Source: Marinifilum breve
Lineage (GTDB): Bacteria; Bacteroidota; Bacteroidia; Bacteroidales; Marinifilaceae
Assembly (NCBI RefSeq): GCF_003202155.1
Contig: NZ_QFLI01000001.1
Span: 682,001 to 746,000 of the forward strand
DNA length: 64,000 bases
Direction: 5' to 3'
Both the position numbers and the translations under genes were made by a program. Below are positions 17,565 through 27,061 of the stretch, in pieces; the stretch's first letter is position 1; every line of letters begins with the position of its first letter. Under the pieces are notes generated by a model. The model was not told the DNA's origin, searched no databases, and saw only the letters and a list, made by a program, of their open reading frames with translations.

Positions 17565-18545
17565 ATGGAAAGAAACACACAATTCGAAAATAGAATTGAT
17601 TTAGGTGAGTTAAATCAGCTAATCAATCAAATTAAGTTTGAGATCCAAAAAGTAATTGTTGGACAAGAAAAAAACATCGACTTACTACTTGTCGGTTTAT
17701 TCTCAAAAGGACACATCTTAATAGAAGGTGTTCCTGGAATTGCCAAAACTTTATCGGCCAAACTTCTGGCAAAAGCAATTAGTTCCGATTTTTCGAGAAT
17801 TCAGTTTACGCCTGATTTAATGCCATCGGATGTTTTGGGTACTACCATCTTTAACATGAGCAAATCGGAATTTGAATTCAACCAAGGTCCAATTTTCTCG
17901 AATATTGTGTTGATTGATGAGATCAACCGCGCTCCTGCAAAAACTCAATCTGCCCTGTTTGAGGTAATGGAAGAATACCAGGTGAGTATTGATGGCAACA
18001 CTTATAAAATGGGCGAACCTTTTTGGGTATTGGCAACTCAAAATCCGATTGAGCAGGAAGGAACTTATCGATTGCCTGAAGCACAATTGGATCGATTCTT
18101 AATGAAAGTTGAATTTGAATATCCAAGCGAAGAGGAAGAATTGAGCATACTTGAAACCAAACACGAACGAAGAGGAGCTTTAGAAACTCAAATCATAAAC
18201 AAGGTGATATCTGCTGATCAAATTAAAGAAATGCAAGATAGAGTTCAGTCCATTCATATCGATGAAAACCTTAGAAAATACATTGTACAGATTGTTCAAA
18301 AGACCAGAAATCATCCTGGAATTATTTTGGGAGCCTCTCCTCGTGCATCGGTTTCGGTAATGACAGCAGCCAAGGCATTCGCTGCCATTCATGGACGCGA
18401 TTTTGTGACTCCTGACGATATCAAGAATATTGTTGCTCCGGTTTTACATCATCGTTTAATTTTAACTCCTGAGAAGGAAATGGAAGGAATTAAACCAAAA
18501 GAAATCATTCATCACATTTTGGAAGGTATTGAAATCCCACGATAA
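17565..18545 (+). CDS. MoxR-family AAA+ ATPase
   Basis: A 326-residue AAA+ ATPase that acts as a chaperone-like remodelling factor, usually working with VWA/DUF58 partners. Walker A is GVPGIAKT at 55-62, Walker B is VLIDE at 115-119 within VLIDEINRAPAKTQSALFEV, and sensor 1 lies in WVLATQNPIEQEGTYRLPEA. The C-terminal lid contains SPRASVSVMTAAKAFA. The ATG at 17565 is used; an in-frame TTG 24 bp upstream overlaps the preceding gene. The stop overlaps the DUF58 start (TAATG), showing translational coupling. Confidence 0.96.
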   Translation: MERNTQFENRIDLGELNQLINQIKFEIQKVIVGQEKNIDLLLVGLFSKGHILIEGVPGIAKTLSAKLLAKAISSDFSRIQFTPDLMPSDVLGTTIFNMSKSEFEFNQGPIFSNIVLIDEINRAPAKTQSALFEVMEEYQVSIDGNTYKMGEPFWVLATQNPIEQEGTYRLPEAQLDRFLMKVEFEYPSEEEELSILETKHERRGALETQIINKVISADQIKEMQDRVQSIHIDENLRKYIVQIVQKTRNHPGIILGASPRASVSVMTAAKAFAAIHGRDFVTPDDIKNIVAPVLHHRLILTPEKEMEGIKPKEIIHHILEGIEIPR

Positions 18546-19876
18546 TGAAGTTTATTAAATCTTTATACCTACACCCTTTTTTCTATTGGCTGATAAGTGC
18601 TATTGCTGTAATATCAGTATTGGGCTTTTTTATCCCAATACTTTACACCATTGCAAAACTTGCCTGCCTGTTTTTTGTGATAGCATTGGGATTTGATATT
18701 CTTCTCTTGTATCGAACCAAAGATGCTTTTCAGGCAAAACGAATTTGTCCTGAAAAGTTGTCGAATGGAGATGAAAATCCGATTCAGATTAAACTACAGC
18801 ACAACTACAATTTCACAGTTCATATTGATTTAATTGATGAAATTCCAATTCAATTTCAAAAGAGAGACTTTAACTATTCGCTATCGCTAAAAGCAGGAGA
18901 AGAAAAACTGGTTAATTATTCGCTTAGGCCTTTAAGTCGCGGAGAGTATCATTTTGGCGTAATTAATGTTTATGCCTATTCATTCTTAAAGATCATCAAG
19001 AGAAGGTTTAAATTGGGTGATTCTGAAATGATTCCATGTTATCCTTCATACATGCAAATGCGCCAGTACGAACTAATGGCTATTTCGAACCGTTTAACAG
19101 ATTTTGGAATCAAAAAGATTCGTAGAATTGGACATCAAATGGAGTTCGATCAGATTCGTGAGTATGTCAAAGGAGATGATTACAGAACCATAAACTGGAA
19201 GGCAACAGCGAGAAAATCTCAAATCATGGTAAATCAATACCAAGATGAGAAGGCGCAGCCTGTATATTCCATTATTGATTGTGGCAGATCCATGAAAATG
19301 CCTTTTTATGGACTTAGCCTTTTGGATTATGCTATAAATACAAGCTTGGTAATATCTAACACTGCAATTTTAAAGCACGATAAGGCAGGCTTGCTTTGCT
19401 TTGGTAAGAATGTTCATTCCAATATTCGTGCAGGTGGAAGAAGAACCCAGGTTAAGAAAATCATGGAGATTTTGTACAATCAGGAAACTGATTATCCAGA
19501 ACCTAATTACGAGCTGCTTTATTCATCGGTAAAGCACTTTGTTAGAGGCCGAAGTTTGCTGATGCTGTACACGAACTTCGAGAGTTTGGATTCCATGAAA
19601 AGGCAACTACCCTATTTACAGGGATTGGCTAAAGATCATCTTTTGGTTGTGATTTTCTTTAACAATTCGGAAATTGAGGAAATGACTAAACAAACAGCCG
19701 ATAGCATTGAAGACATTTACGTAAAAACCATTGGAGAAAAGTTTTTATTCGATAAAAAACTAATTGCAAAAGAGTTGGAAAAGTATGGTATTCATACGAT
19801 ATTGACTGATCCAAAAGATCTAACGATTAACAGTTTGAATAAATACTTGGAATTGAAATCCAGAGGTTTGATTTAA
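18545..19876 (+). CDS. DUF58 domain protein (MoxR partner)
   Basis: A 443-residue protein with two N-terminal membrane helices at about 11-52, then a beta-rich region and a DUF58/VWA-like domain. The DUF58 signature is FDQIREYVKGDDYRTINWKA near 200-219, followed by QPVYSIIDCGRSMKMPFYG, where DCGRSM resembles a degenerate MIDAS motif (DxSxS). Start codon overlaps the MoxR stop, so it is coupled to MoxR production. In related systems such pairs assist maturation or insertion of envelope proteins; the client here is unknown. Last gene of the six-gene operon. Confidence 0.92.
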   Translation: MKFIKSLYLHPFFYWLISAIAVISVLGFFIPILYTIAKLACLFFVIALGFDILLLYRTKDAFQAKRICPEKLSNGDENPIQIKLQHNYNFTVHIDLIDEIPIQFQKRDFNYSLSLKAGEEKLVNYSLRPLSRGEYHFGVINVYAYSFLKIIKRRFKLGDSEMIPCYPSYMQMRQYELMAISNRLTDFGIKKIRRIGHQMEFDQIREYVKGDDYRTINWKATARKSQIMVNQYQDEKAQPVYSIIDCGRSMKMPFYGLSLLDYAINTSLVISNTAILKHDKAGLLCFGKNVHSNIRAGGRRTQVKKIMEILYNQETDYPEPNYELLYSSVKHFVRGRSLLMLYTNFESLDSMKRQLPYLQGLAKDHLLVVIFFNNSEIEEMTKQTADSIEDIYVKTIGEKFLFDKKLIAKELEKYGIHTILTDPKDLTINSLNKYLELKSRGLI

Positions 19877-19888
19877 TTTCTCACAGCC

Positions 19889-20464
19889 ATGAAAAAATAT
19901 AGCATCATTATTATCGCATTTGTAATTACAATATTTGCATGTAATTCGCAAAATCCAATCGTTACAATTAGCACTGATTTCGGCGAAATTGAATTGGAAA
20001 TCTTTGAGGACAAAGCGCCCATTACAGCCAAACATTTCATGCAAAATATTGATGAGAATGTTTTTAACGATGCTTGTTTTTACCGAGTTGTCAGGTTGGA
20101 CAATCAACCAAACAATGACATAAAGATTGAGGTAATACAAGGAGGCTTATTCCATGATTCAATCGTGGATAAGCTGCCTACCATAAAGCATGAAACCACC
20201 AAAGAAACTGGTATTTTGCATACCAATGGAGTAATCTCCATGGCCAGATTAGAACCAGGATCGGCAAGTACCGAATTTTTTATTTGTATTGGCAATCAAG
20301 CTGAGTTGGACTTTGGCGGAATGCGCAACCCCGATGGACAAGGTTTTGCAGCATTTGGTAAAGTCACAAAAGGAATGGATGTAGTCAAGAAAATTCAAAC
20401 ACAAAAAGATCAGGGCCAGATGCTAAACAAACGCATTAAAATCCTATCTATAAAACGCAACTAA
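19889..20464 (+). CDS. Cyclophilin-type peptidyl-prolyl isomerase lipoprotein
   Basis: A 191-residue envelope-located foldase. The signal peptide MKKYSIIIIAFVITIFAC ends in a lipobox with Cys18. The mature part is a single cyclophilin domain: VTISTDFGEIELEIFEDKAP near 25-44, FYRVVRLD, IQGGLF, GVISMARLEPGSASTEFFI (core) and GFAAFGKVTKGMDVVKKI. It is shorter than eukaryotic cyclophilins, as in many bacterial versions. It lies 12 bp after DUF58, so it may be carried on the same transcript. Its 3' end overlaps the convergent HAD gene by 17 bp. Confidence 0.93.
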   Translation: MKKYSIIIIAFVITIFACNSQNPIVTISTDFGEIELEIFEDKAPITAKHFMQNIDENVFNDACFYRVVRLDNQPNNDIKIEVIQGGLFHDSIVDKLPTIKHETTKETGILHTNGVISMARLEPGSASTEFFICIGNQAELDFGGMRNPDGQGFAAFGKVTKGMDVVKKIQTQKDQGQMLNKRIKILSIKRN

Positions 20465-21140
20465 TCAATTCTTCAATCTTCTCGATTTTTTGAAAATCTG
20501 AATTGGAAATTTCCTCCTCTTCAACCATTTCGTGTTCCCAGGTAGTGTGAAATGGCACGTGAACAGCCTTTCCTCCTAGCTGCAAAACAGGCAGAATATC
20601 TGATTTTAAAGAATTCCCAACCATTAAAAATTCCTCTGCTTCAATATCAAGATGCTTGATTAGCTTTTCGTAATCACTTTCCTGTTTATCACTCATCACC
20701 TCAATGTGGTGGAAGTATTTTAGCAATCCTGATTTCTTAAGCTTGCGTTCCTGATCGAGTAAATCGCCCTTTGTTGCTACAATCAAACGATATCTTCCAA
20801 ACAAGGATTTTAAAACAGACTCTACCCCATCTATTAATTCAACAGGCTTATTAATTTGCTCTTTCCCCAATTCTAAAATCGCTTGTACTTTCTCAGCAGG
20901 AAGGTTGCCATTGGTAATTTTCAAGCCAGTTTCTATCATCGATAAAATAAAAGCTTTTGTGCCATAGCCATACAAAGGAATGTTTCCAATTTCAATCTTG
21001 AAAAGCTCTTTAGTAACCTCATCCAGACTCATTCCATTGGTCAACAACTCACAGAATTTCATTTCTGTTTCACGAAAATATGGTTCGTTAACCCATAATG
21101 TATCATCTGCATCAAAGCCAATTACCTTAATCTTATCCAT
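20448..21140 (-). CDS. HAD family hydrolase
   Basis: A 230-residue haloacid-dehalogenase phosphatase. Motif I is GFDADDTLW (nucleophile Asp10 and acid Asp12), motif II is IVATKGD near 119-125, and motif III/IV is EFLMVGNSLKSDILPVLQ near 168-185, preceded by a conserved Lys. An alpha-helical cap between motifs I and II fits subfamily IA. Substrate unknown; similar enzymes act on small phosphorylated metabolites. Its 3' end overlaps the cyclophilin gene on the opposite strand by 17 bp. Confidence 0.92.
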   Translation of the reverse strand: MDKIKVIGFDADDTLWVNEPYFRETEMKFCELLTNGMSLDEVTKELFKIEIGNIPLYGYGTKAFILSMIETGLKITNGNLPAEKVQAILELGKEQINKPVELIDGVESVLKSLFGRYRLIVATKGDLLDQERKLKKSGLLKYFHHIEVMSDKQESDYEKLIKHLDIEAEEFLMVGNSLKSDILPVLQLGGKAVHVPFHTTWEHEMVEEEEISNSDFQKIEKIEELISCVL

Positions 21141-21288
21141 AAAAGAAGTATTTAATCTTGTGCGAAATTACGAACAATCCCATAAAATCCAACTCCAAAT
21201 TACTTGGCTTGACTTTATCTTAACAATTGATTACTTTTAATTGTATCTGCAAGCTTTGCTATTTTTCTCACCATTTCAAAAACGAATT

Positions 21289-21663
21289 ATGGAAAGAAGA
21301 ATGAATTACCAAGATCATCCCTCGCGATTTTTTCTACTAATCGCAAGGATCGTAGGGTTTTTAATTACAGGAGTTTTTCTATTGTTTATGGTTCCCGAAT
21401 TCATCGAAATCCTCGACAACAAATCTGAATACACCGAATTCTGGATTTTTGTATTTTATGCACTTGCAATGATTTATGGCGCAGGCTTTCTTCTCTCCTT
21501 CTGGAAAATAAAAACAAGTGCCTACATCATGATAATAAGCAGCATAGCAATTGTTCTTTACGGATTTTTTGATACAATGAGTTGGGCGGTATTCCTAATT
21601 TTAATCCCTTTGTCTTTTTCAGGAATCTTACTCTTAATCTATTCAAAAAGAATGGGAAAGTAA
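21289..21663 (+). CDS. Hypothetical four-helix membrane protein (DUF7670-like)
   Basis: A 124-residue membrane protein with four hydrophobic segments, at about 15-37, 48-69, 76-93 and 99-118, and a terminal basic SKRMGK. It starts MERRMNYQDHPSRFF at 21289; an upstream TTG extension adds unlikely sequence. The layout resembles a family of small Bacteroidota membrane proteins of unknown role; the DUF label is from memory and uncertain. It stands alone and converges on the phosphatase gene with a 2-bp gap. Confidence 0.68.
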   Translation: MERRMNYQDHPSRFFLLIARIVGFLITGVFLLFMVPEFIEILDNKSEYTEFWIFVFYALAMIYGAGFLLSFWKIKTSAYIMIISSIAIVLYGFFDTMSWAVFLILIPLSFSGILLLIYSKRMGK

Positions 21664-21665
21664 AA

Positions 21666-22631
21666 TCATAAACTCTCTACCTTCTTTACCTTATCAACCT
21701 TTACCAGGTTCTTTGCGTCAAGTGGTGCACCATTCCATCTATAGGCCACCATAATGCCCCCATTTGCAATGCAACCATCAACACAGCAAAGGTTCTCTCG
21801 AATTACTCCTGCTTTTCCATTTAGACAATAATGTCCAAAAAACACGGGTAGTTCATCTTTAGGATAAGTTGGAATATCATAACAAAGTTCGCGTGGAATG
21901 GTGTAATTTGGAAGTTTAAATCTATTTCCAAACGAAATATCCTCAAAGCCCTTTCCTTGCATAGGTTCCCACCATTTTATTCTATAAGCAGTTCGCTTGA
22001 AACCATAACCGTCTTTTAGAACCATATCGTCGGGCATCGTAAACTCCCTGCCCTTTAGCAATAACATTAAAGCATTAAATACTTTACCACGCTCGAAATA
22101 GATTCTTCTTAAAAACTTCTTGCTAAGCCTGTTTTCAGGATTTTCTTTCTTTATAATCTCAACAGCCTCATCGTCCCATGAAGCGTGAACCACTCTAAAT
22201 CCATCCAATTCGAGAAAAATTGGAAGAGAACGTAACCACTTCAAATATTTCTTACGCTTTACCTTATCAAGCTTAAATTCTTCGTAAGTTTTCTTAATTT
22301 GAGTCTTGTTCTTTAGGTTGTGATCGCGTAAAAATAGACCATCAGAATCTTTTGTGTAATAAGCCAGAACATTCAGCTCATGGTTTCCTACCACAGCATA
22401 AGCATTTCCAGATGTCACCATCTTCATCACAATGCTTAAAGTCTTAAAAATTTCAGGTCCCCTATCTACAAAATCACCAACAAATACAGCCTTTCTCTCG
22501 GGGTGAGAATATCCCAATTCTCCCTCGGTATACCCCAAGTGATTCAACAGTTTCTTTAGTGTTTCCGCCTCTCCGTGAATGTCTCCTATTATATCGTACA
22601 CTTTTTCATCTGATTGGTTAATCTTTACCAA
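21666..22631 (-). CDS. PPP-type metallophosphatase (ApaH/PrpE-like)
   Basis: A 321-residue phosphoprotein-phosphatase-fold enzyme. The classic PPP signature motifs are GDIHG (16-20), VGDFVDRG (about 50-57) and VGNHELNVLAY (about 80-90), with later metal ligands in FGHYCLNG. This set defines the PPP superfamily, which includes Ap4A hydrolase, PrpE and protein phosphatases. The long insert around 95-240 is lineage-specific. Cytoplasmic; the substrate could be dinucleoside polyphosphates or phosphoproteins. It is monocistronic, with a 155-bp gap to the upstream aminotransferase-fold gene. Confidence 0.9.
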   Translation of the reverse strand: MVKINQSDEKVYDIIGDIHGEAETLKKLLNHLGYTEGELGYSHPERKAVFVGDFVDRGPEIFKTLSIVMKMVTSGNAYAVVGNHELNVLAYYTKDSDGLFLRDHNLKNKTQIKKTYEEFKLDKVKRKKYLKWLRSLPIFLELDGFRVVHASWDDEAVEIIKKENPENRLSKKFLRRIYFERGKVFNALMLLLKGREFTMPDDMVLKDGYGFKRTAYRIKWWEPMQGKGFEDISFGNRFKLPNYTIPRELCYDIPTYPKDELPVFFGHYCLNGKAGVIRENLCCVDGCIANGGIMVAYRWNGAPLDAKNLVKVDKVKKVESL

Positions 22632-22786
22632 AAATATAAAAATATTTGAATTTGCACATTTATAATTTTGGAGATGATTTTTAAGAAGAGGGTGAATTGA
22701 GGAATTAAAATCAATGACTTAATGGACATAAAAAAATGCTTATCCGAAAATCAGATAAGCATTAAATATTTTAATGAAACTCTGGC

Positions 22787-24259
22787 TTATAGATCAAATA
22801 AACCATTCACTTCTATTTTTTTCTTGATATTCTTACCACCACTATAGTAGAATTCATTCACTTTACGATTGTAAGTGTAATCATTTTTCCACACATCATA
22901 GTTTTCGATTACTTTTTCCAATGAGTCGATAAAATAAAGTACCTCTTTGTTTGTTGTTGTTGGATGTAAAGACCAACGTACCCATCCCGGCTTATGCGAT
23001 AAATCACCAGAAGTAATCTCATTGGTAATGGCATCCGATTGTTCCTGACTTACTTCCAATAGATAATGTCCATAAGTTCCGGCACAAGCACAGCCACCTC
23101 TTACCTGTATTCCAAATCGATCGTTCAATAACTTCACCAACAAATTGTAATGAATGTATTCTACGTAAAATGAAAGTATACCCAATCTCTTCTGAACATT
23201 ATCTGCAAGAATATGAACATCCTTCACTGCTTTTAATTTGCCAAAGGCCAGTTCCAACAGCTCCTCTTCTCTTTCAGCAATGTTTTTGGTGCCCATTTGG
23301 TTTTTAACCTCAATTGCCAAAGCGGTACGAATGGCTTGAAGAAAACCTGGCGTTCCACCATCTTCACGTGCTTCGATATTATCTACAAACTTGTATTTCC
23401 CCCAAGGGTTTGTCCAATCTACCGTTCCTCCACCCGGATTGTCGGGTACCTCACAATTGTACAATTTCGAATCAAAAATCATTACCCCTGAAGATCCCGG
23501 GCCTCCCAAAAATTTATGCGGCGAAAAGAAAACGCCATCCAACTTTGCTTTCGGATCGGCAGGATGCATGTCAATATCAACATATGGAGCCGATGCAGCA
23601 AAATCGATAAAACAGATACCACCGTATTCATGCATGATTTTAGACATCTCGAAATACGGTGTAACAATTCCAGTTACATTGGAACAAGCAGTAAATGAAC
23701 CAATCTTCATCTCTCTGTCCTTATATTTTTCCAACTCGGCTCTTAGATTATCCAAACTGATGGTTAAATCATCACCTGGTGGAACTACTACCACATCAAC
23801 ATTGGTTTCGTACCATGAAGTTTGATTGGAATGATGCTCCATATGAGTTAAGAAAACCACTGGCTTTTCTCTTTCTTTTTGGCATTGGTATCTTCCAATC
23901 ATCCCACAACCTTTAAGTCCAAGAATACGTTGCAGCTTATTTACAACCGCTGTCATCCCAAAACCGGCATGAATGATTACATCATCCGGGCCTGCATTAA
24001 CATGTTTTTTGATTAATTCCTGAGCTCTATGGTAAGATTGAGTCATTAAAGTTCCGGTCTCGTTGGTTTCCGTATGCGTGTTGGCTACATAAGGGCCAAA
24101 CTCCTTCAACATCTTCTTTTCCAAGGGTCCGTACAAACGTCCACTGGCAATCCAATCTGCATATACAATCTTTTGCTTTCCAAAAGGGGAATAAAAGCAA
24201 GCATCGTAGCCAACTGTATTCTTTCGAAACTTTTTAAAATATTTTTCTAAACTACTCAT
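22787..24259 (-). CDS. Class V aminotransferase-fold PLP enzyme (cysteine desulfurase-like)
   Basis: A 490-residue fold type I PLP enzyme. The Schiff-base lysine is Lys249 in FFSPHKFLGGPGSSG; the cofactor-binding Asp219 lies in FIDFAAS, and THMEHHSNQTSW contains the His that stacks on PLP. The C-terminal RGGCACAGTYGHY resembles the active-site cysteine loop of SufS/CsdA-type desulfurases. The protein is longer than SufS (about 410), and no Suf partners are nearby, so the reaction (desulfurase, selenocysteine lyase or other lyase) is open. Confidence 0.87.
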   Translation of the reverse strand: MSSLEKYFKKFRKNTVGYDACFYSPFGKQKIVYADWIASGRLYGPLEKKMLKEFGPYVANTHTETNETGTLMTQSYHRAQELIKKHVNAGPDDVIIHAGFGMTAVVNKLQRILGLKGCGMIGRYQCQKEREKPVVFLTHMEHHSNQTSWYETNVDVVVVPPGDDLTISLDNLRAELEKYKDREMKIGSFTACSNVTGIVTPYFEMSKIMHEYGGICFIDFAASAPYVDIDMHPADPKAKLDGVFFSPHKFLGGPGSSGVMIFDSKLYNCEVPDNPGGGTVDWTNPWGKYKFVDNIEAREDGGTPGFLQAIRTALAIEVKNQMGTKNIAEREEELLELAFGKLKAVKDVHILADNVQKRLGILSFYVEYIHYNLLVKLLNDRFGIQVRGGCACAGTYGHYLLEVSQEQSDAITNEITSGDLSHKPGWVRWSLHPTTTNKEVLYFIDSLEKVIENYDVWKNDYTYNRKVNEFYYSGGKNIKKKIEVNGLFDL

Positions 24260-24600
24260 TGGGTTAGTGTTAGTTTTAATGGTTTTAGGTTTCTTTCTTT
24301 TAAGACAATCTTTATTTCGCTTTGGGTGAAAACGAAAATCAGTTTTTCATCTTATTGTTTTTTCGATAATCGGCTTCAAAATAGATATTTGCACCTGCAA
24401 AAACAAGAAGATATATCAGCTTTTTAAAGGGCTTTAAAGATTAGAATCATCCTTAATAACCAATCAAAATGAACAATAACAAAGAAGAATGACCATTCCA
24501 AGGGCTTAAAGCACACACAAATCTATGGCAAACTGATGTTTTAATCTTCAATCACTACCACTCTAACTTGAAACACTCAAATTGACATTTCTATTTGACT

Positions 24601-24899
24601 CCATCAACTTGATTGAAGGAAATTCAAGCTTCAATTGGACCCAAACAATTTGATTGGATGTATATAAACCTTTAAATTCTTTCAAACAAAATGGAAAAAT
24701 GGAAATTCAAGCTTCGATTACTTCCCTTCAAGTTGCAGGGCTTAATTTCAAGCTTCAATTGGACCCAAACAACTTGATTGGATGTATTTAAACCTTTAAA
24801 TTCGGTCAAACAAAATGGAAAAATGGAAATTAAAGCTTCGATCACTCCCCTACAAGTTGCAGGGCTTAATTTCAAGCTTCAATTGGCTTCAAACAATTC
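24601..24899. repeat. 124-bp tandem repeat in an 805-bp intergenic region
   Basis: The segment CAAGCTTCAATTGG recurs at 24625, 24749 and 24873, exactly 124 bp apart, giving about 2.4 copies. Conserved parts include CAAACAANTTGATTGGATGT, AAACAAAATGGAAAAATGG and AAGTTGCAGGGCTTAATTT. The repeat lies between the aminotransferase-fold gene and the acyl-CoA synthetase gene, both transcribed outwards. The rest of the gap, 24260-24600 and 24900-25064, shows no gene; a minus-strand ORF across the repeat merely repeats itself and lacks coding character. Confidence 0.88.
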
Positions 24900-25064
24900 T
24901 GAAATGTGTTAGCCAATCCATTCCTCCATTCAAATCGATTCTGAAAAGGATTTAATCACCTCTGTATTGATTAATTTTTAAATCGGATAATTTGTTTTGA
25001 CCTACCGAATCGATTACTTTTGGCTTTCTTAATTGATTATACATCAGACTGACATAATATATCG

Positions 25065-26969
25065 ATGAATACAATAATTCAACTTTTTGAGGAAAGCGTA
25101 AAAAAATACGGATCCAATCCATATTTATGGGAACATACAGGTGAGAAATATGAATCGCTAAGCTACAAGGAACTGCACAAGCAAGTTAAGCTTTTAGCCT
25201 ATGGTTTGTATGCTTCTGGTATTGATAAAGGAGATAGAATTGGCCTTTTATCGGAAGGAAGAAATGCCTGGGTTCTTTCGGAACTGGGAATATTATTCGC
25301 AGGTGCAGTTAATGTGCCTTTATCTGTGAAACTTGACGCTCAAAATGAATTAAAATTCAGATTAATTCACTCCGAAGCAAAATACGTTATTGTATCAAAA
25401 AATCATCTCGAAAAAATTCGTTTGATTAAGGATGAAGTCAAAACTCTGGAAAAAATCATCGTAATTGATGAAGATATTGAGGTAGATGGTATTGAAGTTT
25501 TCCTTTCGGATATTATGAGCTTGGGTGAAATACTTGCCGAAGATGAGAAAAAGGATGTAGATAAAATTCAACAGGAAATTCAGGCAGATGATAACGCAAA
25601 TATTTCCTATACTTCGGGTACAACAGCCGATCCTAAAGGAATTATTTTAACGCACAACAATTACACAAGCAATGTAATTCAATCGTCGAGCTTAATGCAC
25701 ATTCCAGAGAATTACAAAACCTTGTTGATTTTACCATGGGATCATTCTTTTGCTCATACTGCAGGTATCTATAGCTTCATGCTAAAAGGTGCATCAATTG
25801 CTGCCGTTCAACAAGGCAAATCGCCGATGGAGGCTCTGAAAAACATTCCTAAAAACATCAAAGAAATTAAGCCTCACATTCTAATGAGTGTTCCTGCTTT
25901 GGCAAAGAACTTCAAAAAGAACATTGAGAAAGGAATCAAAGCCAAAGGTCCAAAGGTTGAGAAATTATTCAACAAAGCCTTGAACCTGGCATACAAATAC
26001 AACGATCATGGTTGGAACAAAGGCAAAGGAAGCAGAATGTTTCTAAAGCCAATGTACATGTTCTACGATAAGATATTGTTCTCGAAAATCAGAGAGAACT
26101 TCGGCGGCAACTTAAAATTCTTTGTTGGAGGTGGCGCACTTTTGGATATCGAATTGCAGAGATTCTTTTATGCCATTGGTATTCCAATGTACCAAGGTTA
26201 CGGATTATCGGAAGCCTCTCCTATTATTTCATCAAATGCTCATCACAAGCACAAATTAGGTTCGTCTGGATTTTTGGTTAGCAATATGGACCTGAACATT
26301 TGCGACGATGAAGGCAATGCCATGCCTGTTGGTGAAAAAGGTGAGATCGTGATCAAAGGCGGTAACGTAATGAAAGGTTACTGGAAGAATGAAAAAGCAT
26401 CGGCAGAAACACTTAAAGATGGATGGTTGCACACTGGCGATATGGGCTATATGGACAAAGATGGTTTCTTGTATGTACTAGGACGATTCAAGTCTTTACT
26501 GATCGCAAATGATGGAGAAAAATTCAGCCCTGAAGGAATCGAAGAAGCATTTGTTGATCAATCACCATTGATGGATCAATGTATCTTGTACAACAATCAG
26601 GATCCTTATACCATTGCTCTTGTTGTTCCAAACAAAGCAGCAGTTGTAGCCAAGCTAAAAGAACAAAACCTTACTCCTGATTCGGAAGAAGGCCAGAAAG
26701 CTGCCTTGGACTTATTGCAAGCAGAAATGAACGAATATCGTCCAGGTGGAAAATATGAGGAAATGTTCCCTCATCGTTGGTTGCCTACTGCAATTGCCAT
26801 ATTGCCTGAAGGTTTTACCGAAGAGAATAAATTGCTGAATTCAACGATGAAGGTTGTTCGCGATAAGGTGATTGCTTATTTCAAAGAGTATGTAGATTAT
26901 TTGTACTCTCCAGAAGGTAAAAACTTCTTTAACGAGAAAAACAAAAGAAGTATTGAAGGCATGAAATAG
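25065..26969 (+). CDS. AMP-dependent synthetase / long-chain acyl-CoA ligase
   Basis: A 634-residue adenylate-forming enzyme that activates a carboxylic acid (probably a fatty acid) to acyl-AMP and acyl-CoA. The P-loop-like motif is SYTSGTTADPKG near 182-193. Other core motifs are YGLSEASPI near 379, the GWLHTGDMGYMDKDGFLYVL segment near 457-476, and GRFKSLLIANDGEKFSPEGI, which holds the hinge. No signal peptide. Length and motif set fit the FadD/FAA group. Monocistronic; a strong gene start at MNTIIQLFEESVKKYG. Confidence 0.93.
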   Translation: MNTIIQLFEESVKKYGSNPYLWEHTGEKYESLSYKELHKQVKLLAYGLYASGIDKGDRIGLLSEGRNAWVLSELGILFAGAVNVPLSVKLDAQNELKFRLIHSEAKYVIVSKNHLEKIRLIKDEVKTLEKIIVIDEDIEVDGIEVFLSDIMSLGEILAEDEKKDVDKIQQEIQADDNANISYTSGTTADPKGIILTHNNYTSNVIQSSSLMHIPENYKTLLILPWDHSFAHTAGIYSFMLKGASIAAVQQGKSPMEALKNIPKNIKEIKPHILMSVPALAKNFKKNIEKGIKAKGPKVEKLFNKALNLAYKYNDHGWNKGKGSRMFLKPMYMFYDKILFSKIRENFGGNLKFFVGGGALLDIELQRFFYAIGIPMYQGYGLSEASPIISSNAHHKHKLGSSGFLVSNMDLNICDDEGNAMPVGEKGEIVIKGGNVMKGYWKNEKASAETLKDGWLHTGDMGYMDKDGFLYVLGRFKSLLIANDGEKFSPEGIEEAFVDQSPLMDQCILYNNQDPYTIALVVPNKAAVVAKLKEQNLTPDSEEGQKAALDLLQAEMNEYRPGGKYEEMFPHRWLPTAIAILPEGFTEENKLLNSTMKVVRDKVIAYFKEYVDYLYSPEGKNFFNEKNKRSIEGMK

Positions 26970-27032
26970 TAATCTAACCAAGATTTAACTTTCTTTTACT
27001 ATTTAAAACCATTACAGATAAATGTTTTTTTA

Positions 27033-27040
27033 TAGTTTTG
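27033..27040 (+). promoter_or_regulatory. Candidate -7 box for alkaline phosphatase
   Basis: TAGTTTTG matches TAnnTTTG, 21 bp upstream of the ATG at 27062. No PhoB-like box (CTGTCAT repeats) was recognised. Confidence 0.35.
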
Positions 27041-27061
27041 AAAAAAATTTAAACCAAAAAC

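Noticed and set aside
24672-24875. 67-codon minus-strand ORF over the 124-bp repeat
   Set aside because: Its two halves are near copies because of the DNA repeat; nothing suggests translation.
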